Source of the DNA: Vicinamibacteria bacterium
GTDB taxonomy: Bacteria > Acidobacteriota > Vicinamibacteria > Vicinamibacterales > UBA8438
Direction: 5' to 3'
Assembly: GCA_022820675.1 (NCBI GenBank)
Contig: JAJEFC010000374.1
Span: 1 to 53,774 of the forward strand
Length of the DNA stretch: 53,774 bases
The first letter of the stretch is position 1, and each line of letters begins with the position of its first letter. The translations under genes and the position numbers were made by a program. A model generated the notes under the pieces. The model had not been told where the DNA came from, did no database searches, and saw only the letters and a list, made by a program, of their open reading frames with translations. Positions 35,291 to 44,039 of the stretch are shown here, in pieces.

Positions 35291-35654
35291 GGGCGCCGGA
35301 CTTCGGTCATGGTCAGTGCCCCCGGCGGCAAGCCACCGGGACACTGAGAACTCGCGGTTCAGGGGTTCGCGTCGCTGCTCCCCGGGGGGCGCGGGCCGCG
35401 CATTCCATTTCCTGACATTGGAGATTATGTGCCGAACCGCACGCGGGGGAGACCGCCCCCAGCCAACCGCGGTACGCCGGCCGTCGGGGGATCCGCGGCG
35501 GGTGAAGTAGGATTCCCCGTTTGCCGTCGATGACCCGACCCGCGGCCACGACCCGCGAAGGGCCTCGTGAGGGTTGCCCGGCATGAGAGGCGCCTTGTCG
35601 CTGACCGCTTCGGACGACGCCTGACGACAGCCTGCGCCCCAGGGGAGCGTAACC
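35291..35654. other. Divergent intergenic region, M20 peptidase / MATE exporter
   Basis: 364 bp shared by two divergent genes. An AT-richer stretch around 35403-35432 (including CATTTCCTGACATTGGAG) could be part of a promoter or operator. No clear -35/-10 pair was found. Confidence 0.35.
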
Positions 35655-37034
35655 GTGCCGCCTGCCCGCCCGGACCGCGCTCTGCCCGACGCCCCCGAGT
35701 CGGCGATGTACCGCCGCATCTGGGCCCTCGCGTGGCCGACGCTGCTCTACAACGTGCTGGAGCTGAGCCTCGGGGTGGCCGACCTGCTGATGGTGCGGGG
35801 GCTCGGGTTCGAGGCGACGGCGGCCATCGGGCTGACTCGCCAGATCGCGTTCCTCGTCGAGGCGTCGGCGCTGGCCGTGGCCACCGGGGTCATCGCCCTC
35901 GTCAGCCAGGGGGTCGGAGCGGGCGACCGGCGGCAGGTCGAGGGCGTGATGCACCAGGGCACGCGCCTCGTGCTGCTGCTGAGCCCGCCCATCACCCTGG
36001 CCGGCTACCTGCTGAGCCGACCCCTGCTCGTGGCGATGCAGGCGGACGAGGCGGCCCTGGGCCACGCGGTGCCCTACCTCCACATCTACTTCCTCGGGAC
36101 GGTGTTCCTGTGGGGCACGGTCATCCCGGCCGCGATCTTCCGCGGCGGCGGCGACGCGAAGACGCCCCTCAAGCTGGCCACCGTCGTCGCGGTGCTGAAC
36201 GTCCCCCTGAACTACGTGTTCATCTTCGGCGCGGGGCCGTGGGCGCCGATGGGGGTCGCGGGGGCCGCGGTGGGGACGGTGGTGGCCCGGGCCATCGGCG
36301 CCGGCCTCTACCTGGTTCTCCTGACCCGCGGCACGCGGCACGGGCGGGTCCGCTTCCGGCCGCTGCTGGGGCTGGACTGGCCGCTGATCCGGCGCATGCT
36401 GCGGATCGGGATGCCCCCGGCCCTCGCCAGCGTCGCCCGCAACGGCGCCCGGGTGGTCTACCTGGGGCTGCTGGGGGCCGGCGCCCTCGGGGCGTCGATG
36501 CACGCGGCGGCCGGCATCGGGCTGCAGGTGCGGCTGGTCAGCGTGCTGCCGGCCCTGGCGTTCCAGATCGCCACCGCCACCCTCGTCGGCCAGGCCATCG
36601 GGGCCGGGCAGCTCGACCGGGCGGAGGCGCTGGGGCGCCGCAGCGTGCAGCTCCTGTCGCTGATCATGGCCGGGGTGGTGGCCCTGACGTTCGCGTTCGC
36701 GCGGCCCCTCGCGGCCCTGTTCATCGCCGACGCCGAGGTGGTGCCGCTGGCCGCGACGGTGCTGCGGTGGTTCGCGATGGCGCAGTTCTTCAGCTCGGTG
36801 AGCATCTGCGTGCAGGGCGCGCTGATGGGGGCGGGGGACACGAAGCCCATCCTGACCTATACCCTGGTCACCCAGTGGGGGCTGCTGCTGTCGCTGACGT
36901 TCATCGCCGTGGTCGGTTTCGGCTGGGAACCGGAGGGGCCCCTGCTGGCGTGGACGGCGGCGCCGCTCGTGCAGCTCTTCCTGATGCAGCGGCTGTTCCG
37001 GTCGGGGCGCTGGAAGCAGCGGCATCGAGACTGA
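35655..37034 (+). CDS. MATE-family multidrug/sodium antiporter
   Basis: The GTG at 35655 follows AGGGGAG at 7 bp and gives 459 residues with 12 membrane segments in two six-helix halves. MATE landmarks: RRIWALAWPTLLYNVLELSL at the first helix, ADLLMVRGLG, the second-half block ALASVARNGARV, and VQGALMGAGDTKPILTYTLV near residue 395. MATE carriers export cationic drugs or metabolites with Na+ or H+. Its neighbours give no clue to its substrate. Confidence 0.92.
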   Translation: MPPARPDRALPDAPESAMYRRIWALAWPTLLYNVLELSLGVADLLMVRGLGFEATAAIGLTRQIAFLVEASALAVATGVIALVSQGVGAGDRRQVEGVMHQGTRLVLLLSPPITLAGYLLSRPLLVAMQADEAALGHAVPYLHIYFLGTVFLWGTVIPAAIFRGGGDAKTPLKLATVVAVLNVPLNYVFIFGAGPWAPMGVAGAAVGTVVARAIGAGLYLVLLTRGTRHGRVRFRPLLGLDWPLIRRMLRIGMPPALASVARNGARVVYLGLLGAGALGASMHAAAGIGLQVRLVSVLPALAFQIATATLVGQAIGAGQLDRAEALGRRSVQLLSLIMAGVVALTFAFARPLAALFIADAEVVPLAATVLRWFAMAQFFSSVSICVQGALMGAGDTKPILTYTLVTQWGLLLSLTFIAVVGFGWEPEGPLLAWTAAPLVQLFLMQRLFRSGRWKQRHRD

Positions 37035-37312
37035 CGTCCGGTCCGGCGAATCGACGTACGGGATCGCGCGCCAGGGCCGTCGCTCACTCGGCGGCCGGCA
37101 CGGGGTCTCGCGCCGCTCCCGATCGGGGCGAACCGTCGATCGGCCGGCGCGGCACGCGCGTCGCGGCAACCGGGCCCGCGCGCGCAGCCGTACGGGACGC
37201 TCGAACGGGGCGCGTCCGTCCTGCGATCGAGCCTCGCGCGCGCGCGGAGCCGTCGGCGCCAGCCTTGCCCACGCCAGCCTTTGCGTGGATCGAGCCCCGG
37301 CGCGCGGAGCCG

Positions 37313-38149
37313 TCACCCGTGCGGGTTCTGCGCGCGGTAGTCCCACGCCTCGGGATCGTCGACCCACTGGTCGAGCCCGCGCTCGCACCGCACGCGGCCC
37401 GCGTCGATGGTCTCCCGCAGGATGCGCTCGTTCTCGCCGAGGCGGCCGCGGTCTCCCTCGCCGTGGTGGAGATGGCAGGCCAGGGCCACCCCCCGCAGGT
37501 TGCGGCGCAGCCGCCCGCGGTTGCCGAGCCGCACCGCGAGCTCGTTGTCCTCGCGCCCCCAGCCCCACATCGCCTCGTTGAAGCCGTTGACGGCCAGCAG
37601 GTCCCGGCGCCAGAAGCCCTGATGGCAGCCGCGCACCGTCATCGGGTCGCGGTACTGGCGGTTGAGCAGCCGCGCCGCCGCCACCGGCAGGCGCACGAGC
37701 CGCGCCCGACGGCGGACGCCGCGGCTGAGCGCCGAGGGCCACCAGCCCGGCCGCCTGGTCATCACCGCGCTCGCCTCCGGCCCCAGGGGAATGCGCGACC
37801 CCTGACAGAAGCAGCCCGCGTCGCGCAGGCGGCCGTGGTCCTCGACGCAGCGCGGATGGCACACCATGTCGCCGTCGAGGCTCACGATGTAGTCGCCGGC
37901 GGCCCGGGCCATGGCCTTGTTGCGGATGGCGCCCAGCCGGAACCCCTCATCGGGGTGCCAGACGTGGCGCAGCGGACAGGGGCCGGCCGCCTCGTGGCGC
38001 TCGACGACCGTACGGGTGTCGGGCCCGCTGCCGTCGTCGGCCACGATGATCTCGAGAGGCACCTCGGTCTGCCGTCGCAGGGCGTGGAGGCAGGCGTCGA
38101 GCGCGGCCGGCCAGTTGTACGTGGCGACGACGACGGAGACGGTGGTCAT
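37313..38149 (-). CDS. GT2 glycosyltransferase with galactosyltransferase-type C-terminal domain
   Basis: The ATG at 38149 starts a 278-residue GT-A enzyme. It opens with TTVSVVVATYNWPAALDACL (donor fold) and has VADDGSGPDTR near 35 and IVSLDGDMVCHP near 87, the D-x-D metal motif. The block GFNEAMWGWGREDNELAVRL near 190 is typical of the galactosyltransferase C-terminal subfamily. It probably adds sugars to LPS or capsule in the cytosol. A shortened duplicate of its gene start lies 60-70 bp upstream. The neighbouring GT2 gene is on the same strand. Confidence 0.85.
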   Translation of the reverse strand: MTTVSVVVATYNWPAALDACLHALRRQTEVPLEIIVADDGSGPDTRTVVERHEAAGPCPLRHVWHPDEGFRLGAIRNKAMARAAGDYIVSLDGDMVCHPRCVEDHGRLRDAGCFCQGSRIPLGPEASAVMTRRPGWWPSALSRGVRRRARLVRLPVAAARLLNRQYRDPMTVRGCHQGFWRRDLLAVNGFNEAMWGWGREDNELAVRLGNRGRLRRNLRGVALACHLHHGEGDRGRLGENERILRETIDAGRVRCERGLDQWVDDPEAWDYRAQNPHG

Positions 38150-38285
38150 GAACGACTTCGCCCAGCCGCCGGGCTGGCGCCCGGCGCGAATACGGCGACG
38201 ACGGAGGCTGTGGTCATGGCCGCCTGGTTCCAGCCGCAAGGGCCGGAACCCAACGCGGATGCGGCGGCGACGACCCGGACCGCGA

Positions 38286-39173
38286 TCATCGACCACCGGC
38301 CTCGGAACCGTCGCCTACCGGCCCCGCTTCCGGTCCGACCGGCGCGCCGGCAGTGCCCGTCGTTCCCGGCGGACTCCCAGCGTCCCGGTGGAGCTCGTAG
38401 AGCCGCAGGCGCTTCATCACCGTGCTGTGGACGGTGATCCAGGCCGCGATGACGCCCGGCCACCCGTCGAGGACGCCCCGGCGGAGCACGAGATCGCGGA
38501 CCAGGTACGCGGGCAGCGACAGAAACGTCCCCAGCAGCCTCGGCTTCCTCCCCCGCTCGAACGCCTGCCGAGCCCACAGGTCGATGTAGCGGCAGGCCTT
38601 CTCCTGGTGATGGGCGACGCTGGCGTAGCTGTCGTGGACGAGCGGCGCGGTCAGGCGGTGGGTGCGGCAGCCGGGCGCCGGTTGCAGGCGCTCGTGCACC
38701 TGGTCGGGCGTCCACGCCGCGCGGCCCTTGCGGTAGCAGCGCCAGATGTGGTCGCGCGCGAACGGGCGGTAGTGGTTCATCGTCCGGCCGCAGTAGCGGG
38801 TGCGGCGCGAGAGCTGCAGGGCGTCGGTCCGCTCCAGCAGCCCCGGCAGCTCGTCGCGGCACTGCCGCTGGAGCTCGTCGCTCATCCACTCGTCGGCGTC
38901 GAGCATCAGGATCCACTCGTGCGCGGCGTCCTCCTCGGCCCGCTGCCGCGTCGGCCCGAAGCCCAGCCACTCGCGGTCGATCACGGTCGCGCCGTGCGCC
39001 GCCGCCGCCGCCGCCGTCCGGTCGGTGCTGCCCGAATCGATGACGATCTTCTCGGCCGCGAAGGGGACGCTGTCGAGGCAGCGGCCGATGGTCGCCTCCT
39101 CGTTCCTGGCGAGGACGATCAGCGAGAGCGGCAGGACGCCGTCGGCTGTCTCATCCATGGCGGCAGTCGTCAT
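38286..39173 (-). CDS. GT2 glycosyltransferase, WaaE/LgtF-like
   Basis: The 295-residue enzyme has a GT-A fold: LSLIVLARNEEATIGRCLDS at the N-terminus, VIDSGSTDRTAAAA near 45, and the D-x-D motif MLDADEWMSDEL near 90. The later block (NHYRPFARDHIWRCYRKG and RKPRLLGTFLSLPAYLVRDLVLRRG) matches the WaaE/KdtX group that adds glucose to the inner core of LPS. Several ATGs (39173, 39158) arise from a 15-bp repeat at the gene start; the exact start is uncertain. With the downstream GT2 gene it probably forms a two-gene LPS unit. Confidence 0.83.
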   Translation of the reverse strand: MTTAAMDETADGVLPLSLIVLARNEEATIGRCLDSVPFAAEKIVIDSGSTDRTAAAAAAHGATVIDREWLGFGPTRQRAEEDAAHEWILMLDADEWMSDELQRQCRDELPGLLERTDALQLSRRTRYCGRTMNHYRPFARDHIWRCYRKGRAAWTPDQVHERLQPAPGCRTHRLTAPLVHDSYASVAHHQEKACRYIDLWARQAFERGRKPRLLGTFLSLPAYLVRDLVLRRGVLDGWPGVIAAWITVHSTVMKRLRLYELHRDAGSPPGTTGTAGAPVGPEAGPVGDGSEAGGR

Positions 39174-39373
39174 GGCGGCAGTCGTCGCGCATGGGGCGGA
39201 GAACATCGGCCAGCGCCACGCACCCGACCGACGGTGCATCCCGCGCAGACGCGGCCGGGGGACCGGGGTCGTCTACGCGCAAGGCGCCATCAGTCGCCGT
39301 GCCGCGCGAGGACCCTGGCCGGTGCGGCGTGCGGTTTCGCCACGGGCCACGGGATCGCCCCGACCCCACTGCG

Positions 39374-40102
39374 TCACTCGACGTTGTGGTAGGGCGGCCG
39401 GTTCTCGACGTAGGCCATCCACATGCAGTCGAGCATGGTCCACAGCACGTCGAGCTTGAACTGCAGCACGTCGAGCATCGCCTCCTGCTGCTCGCGGGTG
39501 CGGCAGTAGTCGAGGGTGATGTTCAGGCCGTGCACCACGTCGCGGCGGGCCTCGGAGAGCCGCTTGCGGAAGTAGTTGTAGCCCTGCTCCGAGATCCACG
39601 GGTAGTGCTGCGGCCAGTTGTCGAGCCGCCGCTGGTGGATCCTGGGGGCGAAGAGCTCGGTCAGCGACGACCCCGCCGCGACCTGCCACGGCTGCCGCCG
39701 CGCGAAGTCCACGTAGGCGTCGATGGCGAACTTCACCCCCGGCAGCAGGTGCTTCTGGGCCCACAGGTCGTCGCGGGAGAGGCCCACCGCATCGCCGAGC
39801 TCCAGCCACGCCTCGATGCCCCCCTCGGCCCCGCCGCTGCCGTCGTGGTCGACGATGCGCTTGACCCACTCGCGCCGGACCTCGCGGTCCGGGCAGTTCG
39901 ACATCAGCGCCGCGTCCTTGACGGGAATCGAGACCTGGTAGTAGAAGCGGTTCGCCACCCACCCCCGGATGGCCGCCCGGTCGAGCTCGCCGGCGTGCAT
40001 CCGGACGTGGAACTCGTGGTTCACGTGGTAGTACTTCTCCTTCGCGCGCAGCCTCCGCTCGAACTCCTCACGCGTCCACGGCGTCGTCTCCACGTCGCTC
40101 AT
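39374..40102 (-). CDS. pqqC: PqqC, pyrroloquinoline-quinone synthase
   Basis: The 242-residue protein has full family length. PqqC catalyses the last step, ring closure and eight-electron oxidation of AHQQ to PQQ with O2, without metal or cofactor. Visible conserved blocks are [16 protein letters not shown] near 25, [20 protein letters not shown] near 48, [15 protein letters not shown] near 85 and [10 protein letters not shown] near 175, which holds active-site Tyr and Arg. The gene stands alone on the minus strand, head to head with pqqA 513 bp away and with the palindromic repeat array between them. Confidence 0.95.
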   Translation of the reverse strand: MSDVETTPWTREEFERRLRAKEKYYHVNHEFHVRMHAGELDRAAIRGWVANRFYYQVSIPVKDAALMSNCPDREVRREWVKRIVDHDGSGGAEGGIEAWLELGDAVGLSRDDLWAQKHLLPGVKFAIDAYVDFARRQPWQVAAGSSLTELFAPRIHQRRLDNWPQHYPWISEQGYNYFRKRLSEARRDVVHGLNITLDYCRTREQQEAMLDVLQFKLDVLWTMLDCMWMAYVENRPPYHNVE

Positions 40103-40170
40103 CTCTGCTCCGGCTCGCGGTCTCCGAGGGTGGCGTCAGGCTAGCACGATCCGGCCGGGGCTGTCTGCGG

Positions 40171-40461
40171 GCCGAGTCGGCAACCGGCCGGCACCGGTTG
40201 GCAGCGACAGCCTGGAGCGGCAACGCCGGCCGAGTCGGCAACCGGCCGGCACCGGTTGGCCGCGGCAGCCTGGGGCGGCAACGCGGGCCGAGTCGGCAAC
40301 CGGCCGGCGCCGGTTGGCCAGCGGCAGCCGGGGGCGGCAACGCCGGCCGAGTCGGCAAACGGCCGGCACCGGTTGGCCAACGGCAGCCTGGGACGGCAAT
40401 GCGGGCCAGTCGGCAACCGGCCGGCACCGGTTGGCAGCGGCAGCCCGGGGCGGCAATGCGA
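40171..40461. repeat. Five tandem 58-59 bp units, each with a palindrome
   Basis: Units begin at 40171, 40229, 40287, 40346 and 40405 (period 58, 58, 59, 59). Each opens with GCCGAGTCGGCAACCGG (fifth shortened) and contains CAACCGG and CCGGTTG in inverted order, a 7-bp stem with a 5-6-nt loop. There are no unique spacers between them, so this is not CRISPR. The array lies between the starts of pqqC and pqqA, ending about 85 bp before the pqqA promoter. Confidence 0.9.
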
Positions 40462-40545
40462 CGACGGCGGAGTCGCCGGGCCGAGGCCGCCCGGGCTCGC
40501 TCCATGGCATCGAGCGGCGCCGATCCCGGCCGCTGCATTTTTTTC

Positions 40546-40574
40546 TTGCACTGCCCGATCCGGCTGTGTATAGT
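40546..40574 (+). promoter_or_regulatory. Sigma-70-type promoter of pqqA
   Basis: TTGCAC (40546-40551) and TATAGT (40569-40574) are spaced by exactly 17 bp. A run of seven T just upstream could serve as an UP-like element. Transcription would begin near 40581, leaving a leader of about 35 nt with AGAAGGAG 8 bp before the pqqA start. Confidence 0.75.
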
Positions 40575-40615
40575 CTGGTCTTCCGTTTGACCCTTTCGAC
40601 AGAAGGAGCGAGAAC

Positions 40616-40690
40616 ATGACCTGGACGAAGCCCGAGATCAGAGAGATCGCCCTCAACATGGAAGTGACTCTCTACGTCACCGCTCGCTAG
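40616..40690 (+). CDS. pqqA: PqqA, PQQ precursor peptide
   Basis: A 24-codon gene encodes a peptide starting MTWTKPEIREI and ending MEVTLYVTAR. Glu16 and Tyr20 stand in E-V-T-L-Y, at the spacing and positions of the two residues that PqqE links in known PqqA peptides; WTKP is also conserved. The peptide is bound by PqqD, cross-linked by PqqE, then cut and oxidised to PQQ. A strong ribosome site (AGAAGGAG) and a sigma-70 promoter precede it, and a terminator follows, so it is transcribed alone. That fits its need for high expression. Confidence 0.93.
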   Translation: MTWTKPEIREIALNMEVTLYVTAR

Positions 40691-40698
40691 ACCGGGCT

Positions 40699-40719
40699 GG
40701 GACGCCCCAAGGGCGTCCC
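40699..40719 (+). terminator. Hairpin directly after pqqA
   Basis: GGGACGCCC and GGGCGTCCC form a perfect 9-bp stem with a 3-nt loop, 8 bp after the pqqA stop. No T-run follows. It may protect the short mRNA or slow polymerase before the true terminator downstream. Confidence 0.5.
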
Positions 40720-40785
40720 CGTTCGCGTCTTGGGGTATACGGGCTCTGGTTTCGAGCCAGGGATAACGTGTTCCCCGGTTCTGCT

Positions 40786-40822
40786 CGCGCGTGTGCGGCT
40801 CTGCCGTGCACGCGCGTTTTTT
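40786..40822 (+). terminator. Intrinsic terminator of the pqqA transcript
   Basis: CGCGCGTGTGCGG (40786-40798) pairs with CCGTGCACGCGCG (40804-40816), a 13-bp stem with two wobble pairs and a 5-nt loop, followed by six T. This is a textbook rho-independent terminator and sets the pqqA transcript at about 240 nt. Confidence 0.85.
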
Positions 40823-40827
40823 CGTAC

Positions 40828-41047
40828 ATGACCGACTCTCCGACCCCGAACCCGTTGGCCAGCTCCGTCGTGCTTCGCGTGCCCGGCGCCCAGACCGTCG
40901 ACGTGACCCGCGACCGGCCCTGGGGCGGCGCCGGACGCCTCTTCGACCTCTATCGGCCACCCGATGCACGGGGGCGGCTTCACGGCCCGCGACGTGTCGC
41001 TGTCTTCCAGCACTTCGAAGGCCCACGGCGCGGCCGGCCGCGCCCGT
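40828..41047 (+). pseudogene. Possible decayed 5' part of an alpha/beta-hydrolase-like gene
   Basis: The frame from the ATG at 40828 encodes VVLRVPGAQTVDVTRDRP and then GRLFDLYRPPDARG, which is like the opening of secreted alpha/beta-hydrolases (V-x-x-D-x-Y-x-P-P-D). It then degenerates and ends after 84 codons at 41082, overlapping the dehydrogenase stop. There is no catalytic part. The call is tentative. Confidence 0.3.
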
Positions 41048-42871
41048 CTATGGCGCGGATCCGGGCGACAACGCGAACGTGACGATGGTGTCGGTGGCGA
41101 TCACCGTGACGTACTGCCGCCCGTTCACCGCCCAGGTCATCGGGCTCGACCGGATGGGCCGGGGCGCGTCGTACCGGAAGAGCTGCTCGCCGGTCGCGGC
41201 GTGGAACGCGTAGAACGCGCCGTCGTCCGCCCCCTGGAACACGAGGTCGCCGGCCGTCGCGAGGTTGCCGCTCGCCCCGATGTGGGTGAGGGCGGGGAAC
41301 ACCTGCTGCCACGCCTCCTCGCCGCTCGCCGGCTCGTACGCCGTCAGCGTGGTCGTCGGCGTGAACGCGGGGACCCGGCTGATCTCCTCGAAGTTGCCGC
41401 TGTGGCCGAGCCCGTGCGGCCCCGGCCGGAGGGTGTCGCCGAGCGGCCTGACGATCATCGAGACGGCGGCGTTCTTGCCGGTGACGTAGAGCAGGCCGGT
41501 GCGCGGGCTGAACGCGGGCGAGCCGAAGCTCGAGCCGCCGTGGGCGACGATGAGGTGCTCGTTGATGGAGTAGGGCGTGTAGATCTGCCGGGTCTGCGCC
41601 TGCAGCTCGGGGTCGTCGAGGTGCACGAACGTCGCGCAGAACGGGGTCATCGGTATGCCCCGCGCGTTGTGGGGAATCGGCTGGGTCGGATAGACCACCT
41701 CGCCCGACACGTCGGTCTCGGTGGGCACCGCCGTCTCCACCATCGGGTTGATGGGCACCCCGGTCTCGCGGTGCCAGAGGTAGAGCAGGCAGTTCTTGCC
41801 GGCGGCGCCGACGCCCTTGATGGTCTCGCCGTTGCGGGTCACGTCGAAGAGCACCGGCCCGGTGACGTGGTCCCAGTCCCAGAGGTCGTGGTGGATGGCC
41901 TGGTAGTGCCAGCGCAGCGCCCCCGTCTCGAGGTCGAGGGCGACGGTGGCGTTGGTGAACAGGTTGGCCCCGGGACGGGCCGAGCCGTCGTAGTCGGGCG
42001 ACGGGTTGCCGGTGTTGAAGTAGACGAGGCCCAGCTCGAGGTCGATGGCGGGCTGGGTCCAGACCCCGCCGCCGGCCATCTGGCCGTCGCCCCACGTGTC
42101 GCGCGCGATCTCCCAGCCGTCGTCCTGGGGGCGCTGGGGGATGGTGTTGAACACCCACCGGATGGCGCCGGTCTCGGCGTCGGTGGCGATCACCAGGCCG
42201 CCGGGGATGTGGTTCTCCGAGTTCGAGGTGCCGAGGTACAGCGTCCCGTCGTGGTAGGCGGGGGCGCTCGTGATGCGATAGCCGATGTCGTGGGGATCCA
42301 GGTCCGGCGGATAGGCGTCCGGGTACTTCGCCTGCAGCGCCATGGCGACGACCGGCAGCACGCCGCCGTCGCCGTACGACTCGACGAGCTCGCCGGTGCG
42401 GGCGTCGACCGCCACCAGGTTGGGCCCGGTGTAGGCGTAGATCTTCCCCTCGGCCCAGGTCGGCCCGCGCGAGCGGGCCTGCCGGGCCGAGTCGAGCTCG
42501 AGCGTCCACACCGACTCGCCGGTCGTCGCGCTGATGGCCATCACGTTGGCGCCGGCGTGGAAGTACATCAGGCCGTCGACGACGAGCGGCGTCACCTGGC
42601 CGACGTTCACCCCCGCCGGCACCGCGACCGACCACAGCTCCGTCAACTGCCCGACGTTCCCGGTGTCGATCTCGTCGAGCTGCGAGTAGCGGCTGTTCGC
42701 GAGGTCGAGGTTGTGGCTCGTCCAGTTGGTCTGACCGCCCGCGGTGATGTCGGGCGGGGCGGCCCCGCGCGTCGTCGTGCCCTGCGCCGCGACCCCGCCC
42801 GCGCCCGCCGTGCCGACGGCAAGCACCACGATGGCCGTCACGAGCCCCTTCGTGCGGTTCCCTGAAGTCAT
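41048..42871 (-). CDS. PQQ-dependent dehydrogenase, periplasmic quinoprotein
   Basis: The ATG at 42871 has AAGGAG 6 bp before it and a signal peptide follows (cut near GGVAAQG), giving 607 residues. The eight-bladed propeller shows repeated tryptophan-docking blades (VVDGLMYFHAGANVMAISATTGESVW and others). HHDLWDWDHVTGPVL near residue 320 holds the catalytic Asp with a second Asp two residues on. I see no adjacent Cys-Cys pair, which many methanol and ethanol dehydrogenases carry. The enzyme oxidises an alcohol or sugar in the periplasm and passes electrons to a cytochrome. It follows pqqB on the same strand, 133 bp downstream. Methanol, ethanol or glucose-type substrate cannot be told by eye. 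Confidence 0.88.
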   Translation of the reverse strand: MTSGNRTKGLVTAIVVLAVGTAGAGGVAAQGTTTRGAAPPDITAGGQTNWTSHNLDLANSRYSQLDEIDTGNVGQLTELWSVAVPAGVNVGQVTPLVVDGLMYFHAGANVMAISATTGESVWTLELDSARQARSRGPTWAEGKIYAYTGPNLVAVDARTGELVESYGDGGVLPVVAMALQAKYPDAYPPDLDPHDIGYRITSAPAYHDGTLYLGTSNSENHIPGGLVIATDAETGAIRWVFNTIPQRPQDDGWEIARDTWGDGQMAGGGVWTQPAIDLELGLVYFNTGNPSPDYDGSARPGANLFTNATVALDLETGALRWHYQAIHHDLWDWDHVTGPVLFDVTRNGETIKGVGAAGKNCLLYLWHRETGVPINPMVETAVPTETDVSGEVVYPTQPIPHNARGIPMTPFCATFVHLDDPELQAQTRQIYTPYSINEHLIVAHGGSSFGSPAFSPRTGLLYVTGKNAAVSMIVRPLGDTLRPGPHGLGHSGNFEEISRVPAFTPTTTLTAYEPASGEEAWQQVFPALTHIGASGNLATAGDLVFQGADDGAFYAFHAATGEQLFRYDAPRPIRSSPMTWAVNGRQYVTVIATDTIVTFALSPGSAP

Positions 42872-43004
42872 CGGTCTCCTTCCGGTCGGTTCGACAGACC
42901 GCAGCGAAGCCCCTGCATTCGAGCGGCGATGCGTCCCGCGCGAGCCCGGAGCGTCGCCCGCGGTTCGGATCGCAGCCCAATCACACCCGCGGGGAGCCGG
43001 GCCG

Positions 43005-43919
43005 TCAGAGCGTGATGTCCATGCCATCGTACGCGATCTCGATGCCGGCCTCGACGAGGGCCGCGTGCTCCACCGACTCCTCGTCGAGTATCGGGTTGGT
43101 GTTGTTGATGTGGATCACGATCTTCCGCGGGCAGTCCAGCGACACCAGGGTCTCGACCATGCCCCCGGCCCCCGACTGGTTCAAGTGCCCCATGTCCTGC
43201 GCCCGCTTGTCGCTGATGCCCTCGCGCGCGAGCTCGTTGTCGGTCCACACCGTGCCGTCGACGAGCAGGCAGTCGGCCTGTTCCATGTAGCGGCGGACGT
43301 GCGGCTCGATCTCGCCGAGGCCCGGCGCGTAGAACAGGTTCCGGCCGGTGGCGCTGTCCGCCACCCGGACCCCGATGTTGTTGCCGGGAATGGGGTTGTG
43401 GCGGTGGGGCGAGTACGGCGGCGCCTCGCTCTTCAGCGGCACCGCGGTGAAGAGCAGCCCGTCCGCCTTCGGGATGGAGAACGGGACCTCGTCGAGCCCC
43501 ACCTCGTGCCAGTTCACGCCCTTGAAGTGCGACAGCACGTTCAGCAGCGGGTAGCCGGTGGTGAGGTCGTCGTGGACCACCCGCGTGCAGTAGATGTCCC
43601 ACGCCTCGGTGTGCTCGCGCAGCACCACGAGGCCGGTCGTATGATCGACCTGCGAGTCGACGACGAGGATGGCGCAGATGCCGGTGTCGCGGACCGCGCG
43701 CCCCGGCTGCAGGGGCGGGAACGAGGCGAGCTGCTGCCGGATGTCCGGCGACGCGTTGAAGAGCACCCAGTCGACCCCGTTGCCGCTGACGGTGATCGAC
43801 GACTGCGTGCGGGCCTGCCCCCGGAGGGTGCCCTCGCGAAGCCGCCGGCAGTTGCGGCAGTTGCAGTTCCACTGGGGGAAACCTCCCCCGGCGGCCGATC
43901 CCAGCACGTGTATCTGCAT
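43005..43919 (-). CDS. pqqB: PqqB, metallo-beta-lactamase-fold PQQ biosynthesis protein
   Basis: The 304-residue protein begins with QIHVLGSAAGGGFPQWNCNC and has the PqqB zinc motif (C-N-C-R-N-C, about 18-23). Its metallo-beta-lactamase core includes ILVVDSQVDHTTGLVVLREH near 80, LLVDGTVW and IHINNTNPILDE near 265. PqqB acts as a hydroxylase on the cut Glu-Tyr intermediate before PqqC. It is divergent from pqqD, with a 120-bp gap, and probably shares a transcript with the quinoprotein gene. Confidence 0.95.
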   Translation of the reverse strand: MQIHVLGSAAGGGFPQWNCNCRNCRRLREGTLRGQARTQSSITVSGNGVDWVLFNASPDIRQQLASFPPLQPGRAVRDTGICAILVVDSQVDHTTGLVVLREHTEAWDIYCTRVVHDDLTTGYPLLNVLSHFKGVNWHEVGLDEVPFSIPKADGLLFTAVPLKSEAPPYSPHRHNPIPGNNIGVRVADSATGRNLFYAPGLGEIEPHVRRYMEQADCLLVDGTVWTDNELAREGISDKRAQDMGHLNQSGAGGMVETLVSLDCPRKIVIHINNTNPILDEESVEHAALVEAGIEIAYDGMDITL

Positions 43920-44039
43920 CGATTACCCCAATATCCGGTGACGGCGGTTGCAGTGTCTTCCGGACCGCGGCGGCGGCTCCGAGAGCCCATGGCGGCGTTC
44001 GTTGTATCATCACTGCGGCGTTCGCCGCCACACGCAGCC

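Noticed and set aside
35403..35432. Third MITE copy
   Set aside because: The TTTCCTGAC block resembles a MITE end, but no GTGCAC terminus, partner end or target duplication was found.
35313..37862. Very long minus-strand open frame (849 codons) opposite the MATE gene
   Set aside because: It is antisense to a clear 12-helix transporter and its translation is Arg/Gly/Pro-rich without motifs. High GC removes stops in shadow frames.
40171..40461. CRISPR array
   Set aside because: The units are contiguous 58-59 bp tandem repeats without unique spacers, and no cas genes are present.
40136..41026. Minus-strand gene across the repeat array and pqqA
   Set aside because: Its translation is the palindromic repeat read in protein form, and it would be antisense to a clear pqqA with promoter and terminator.
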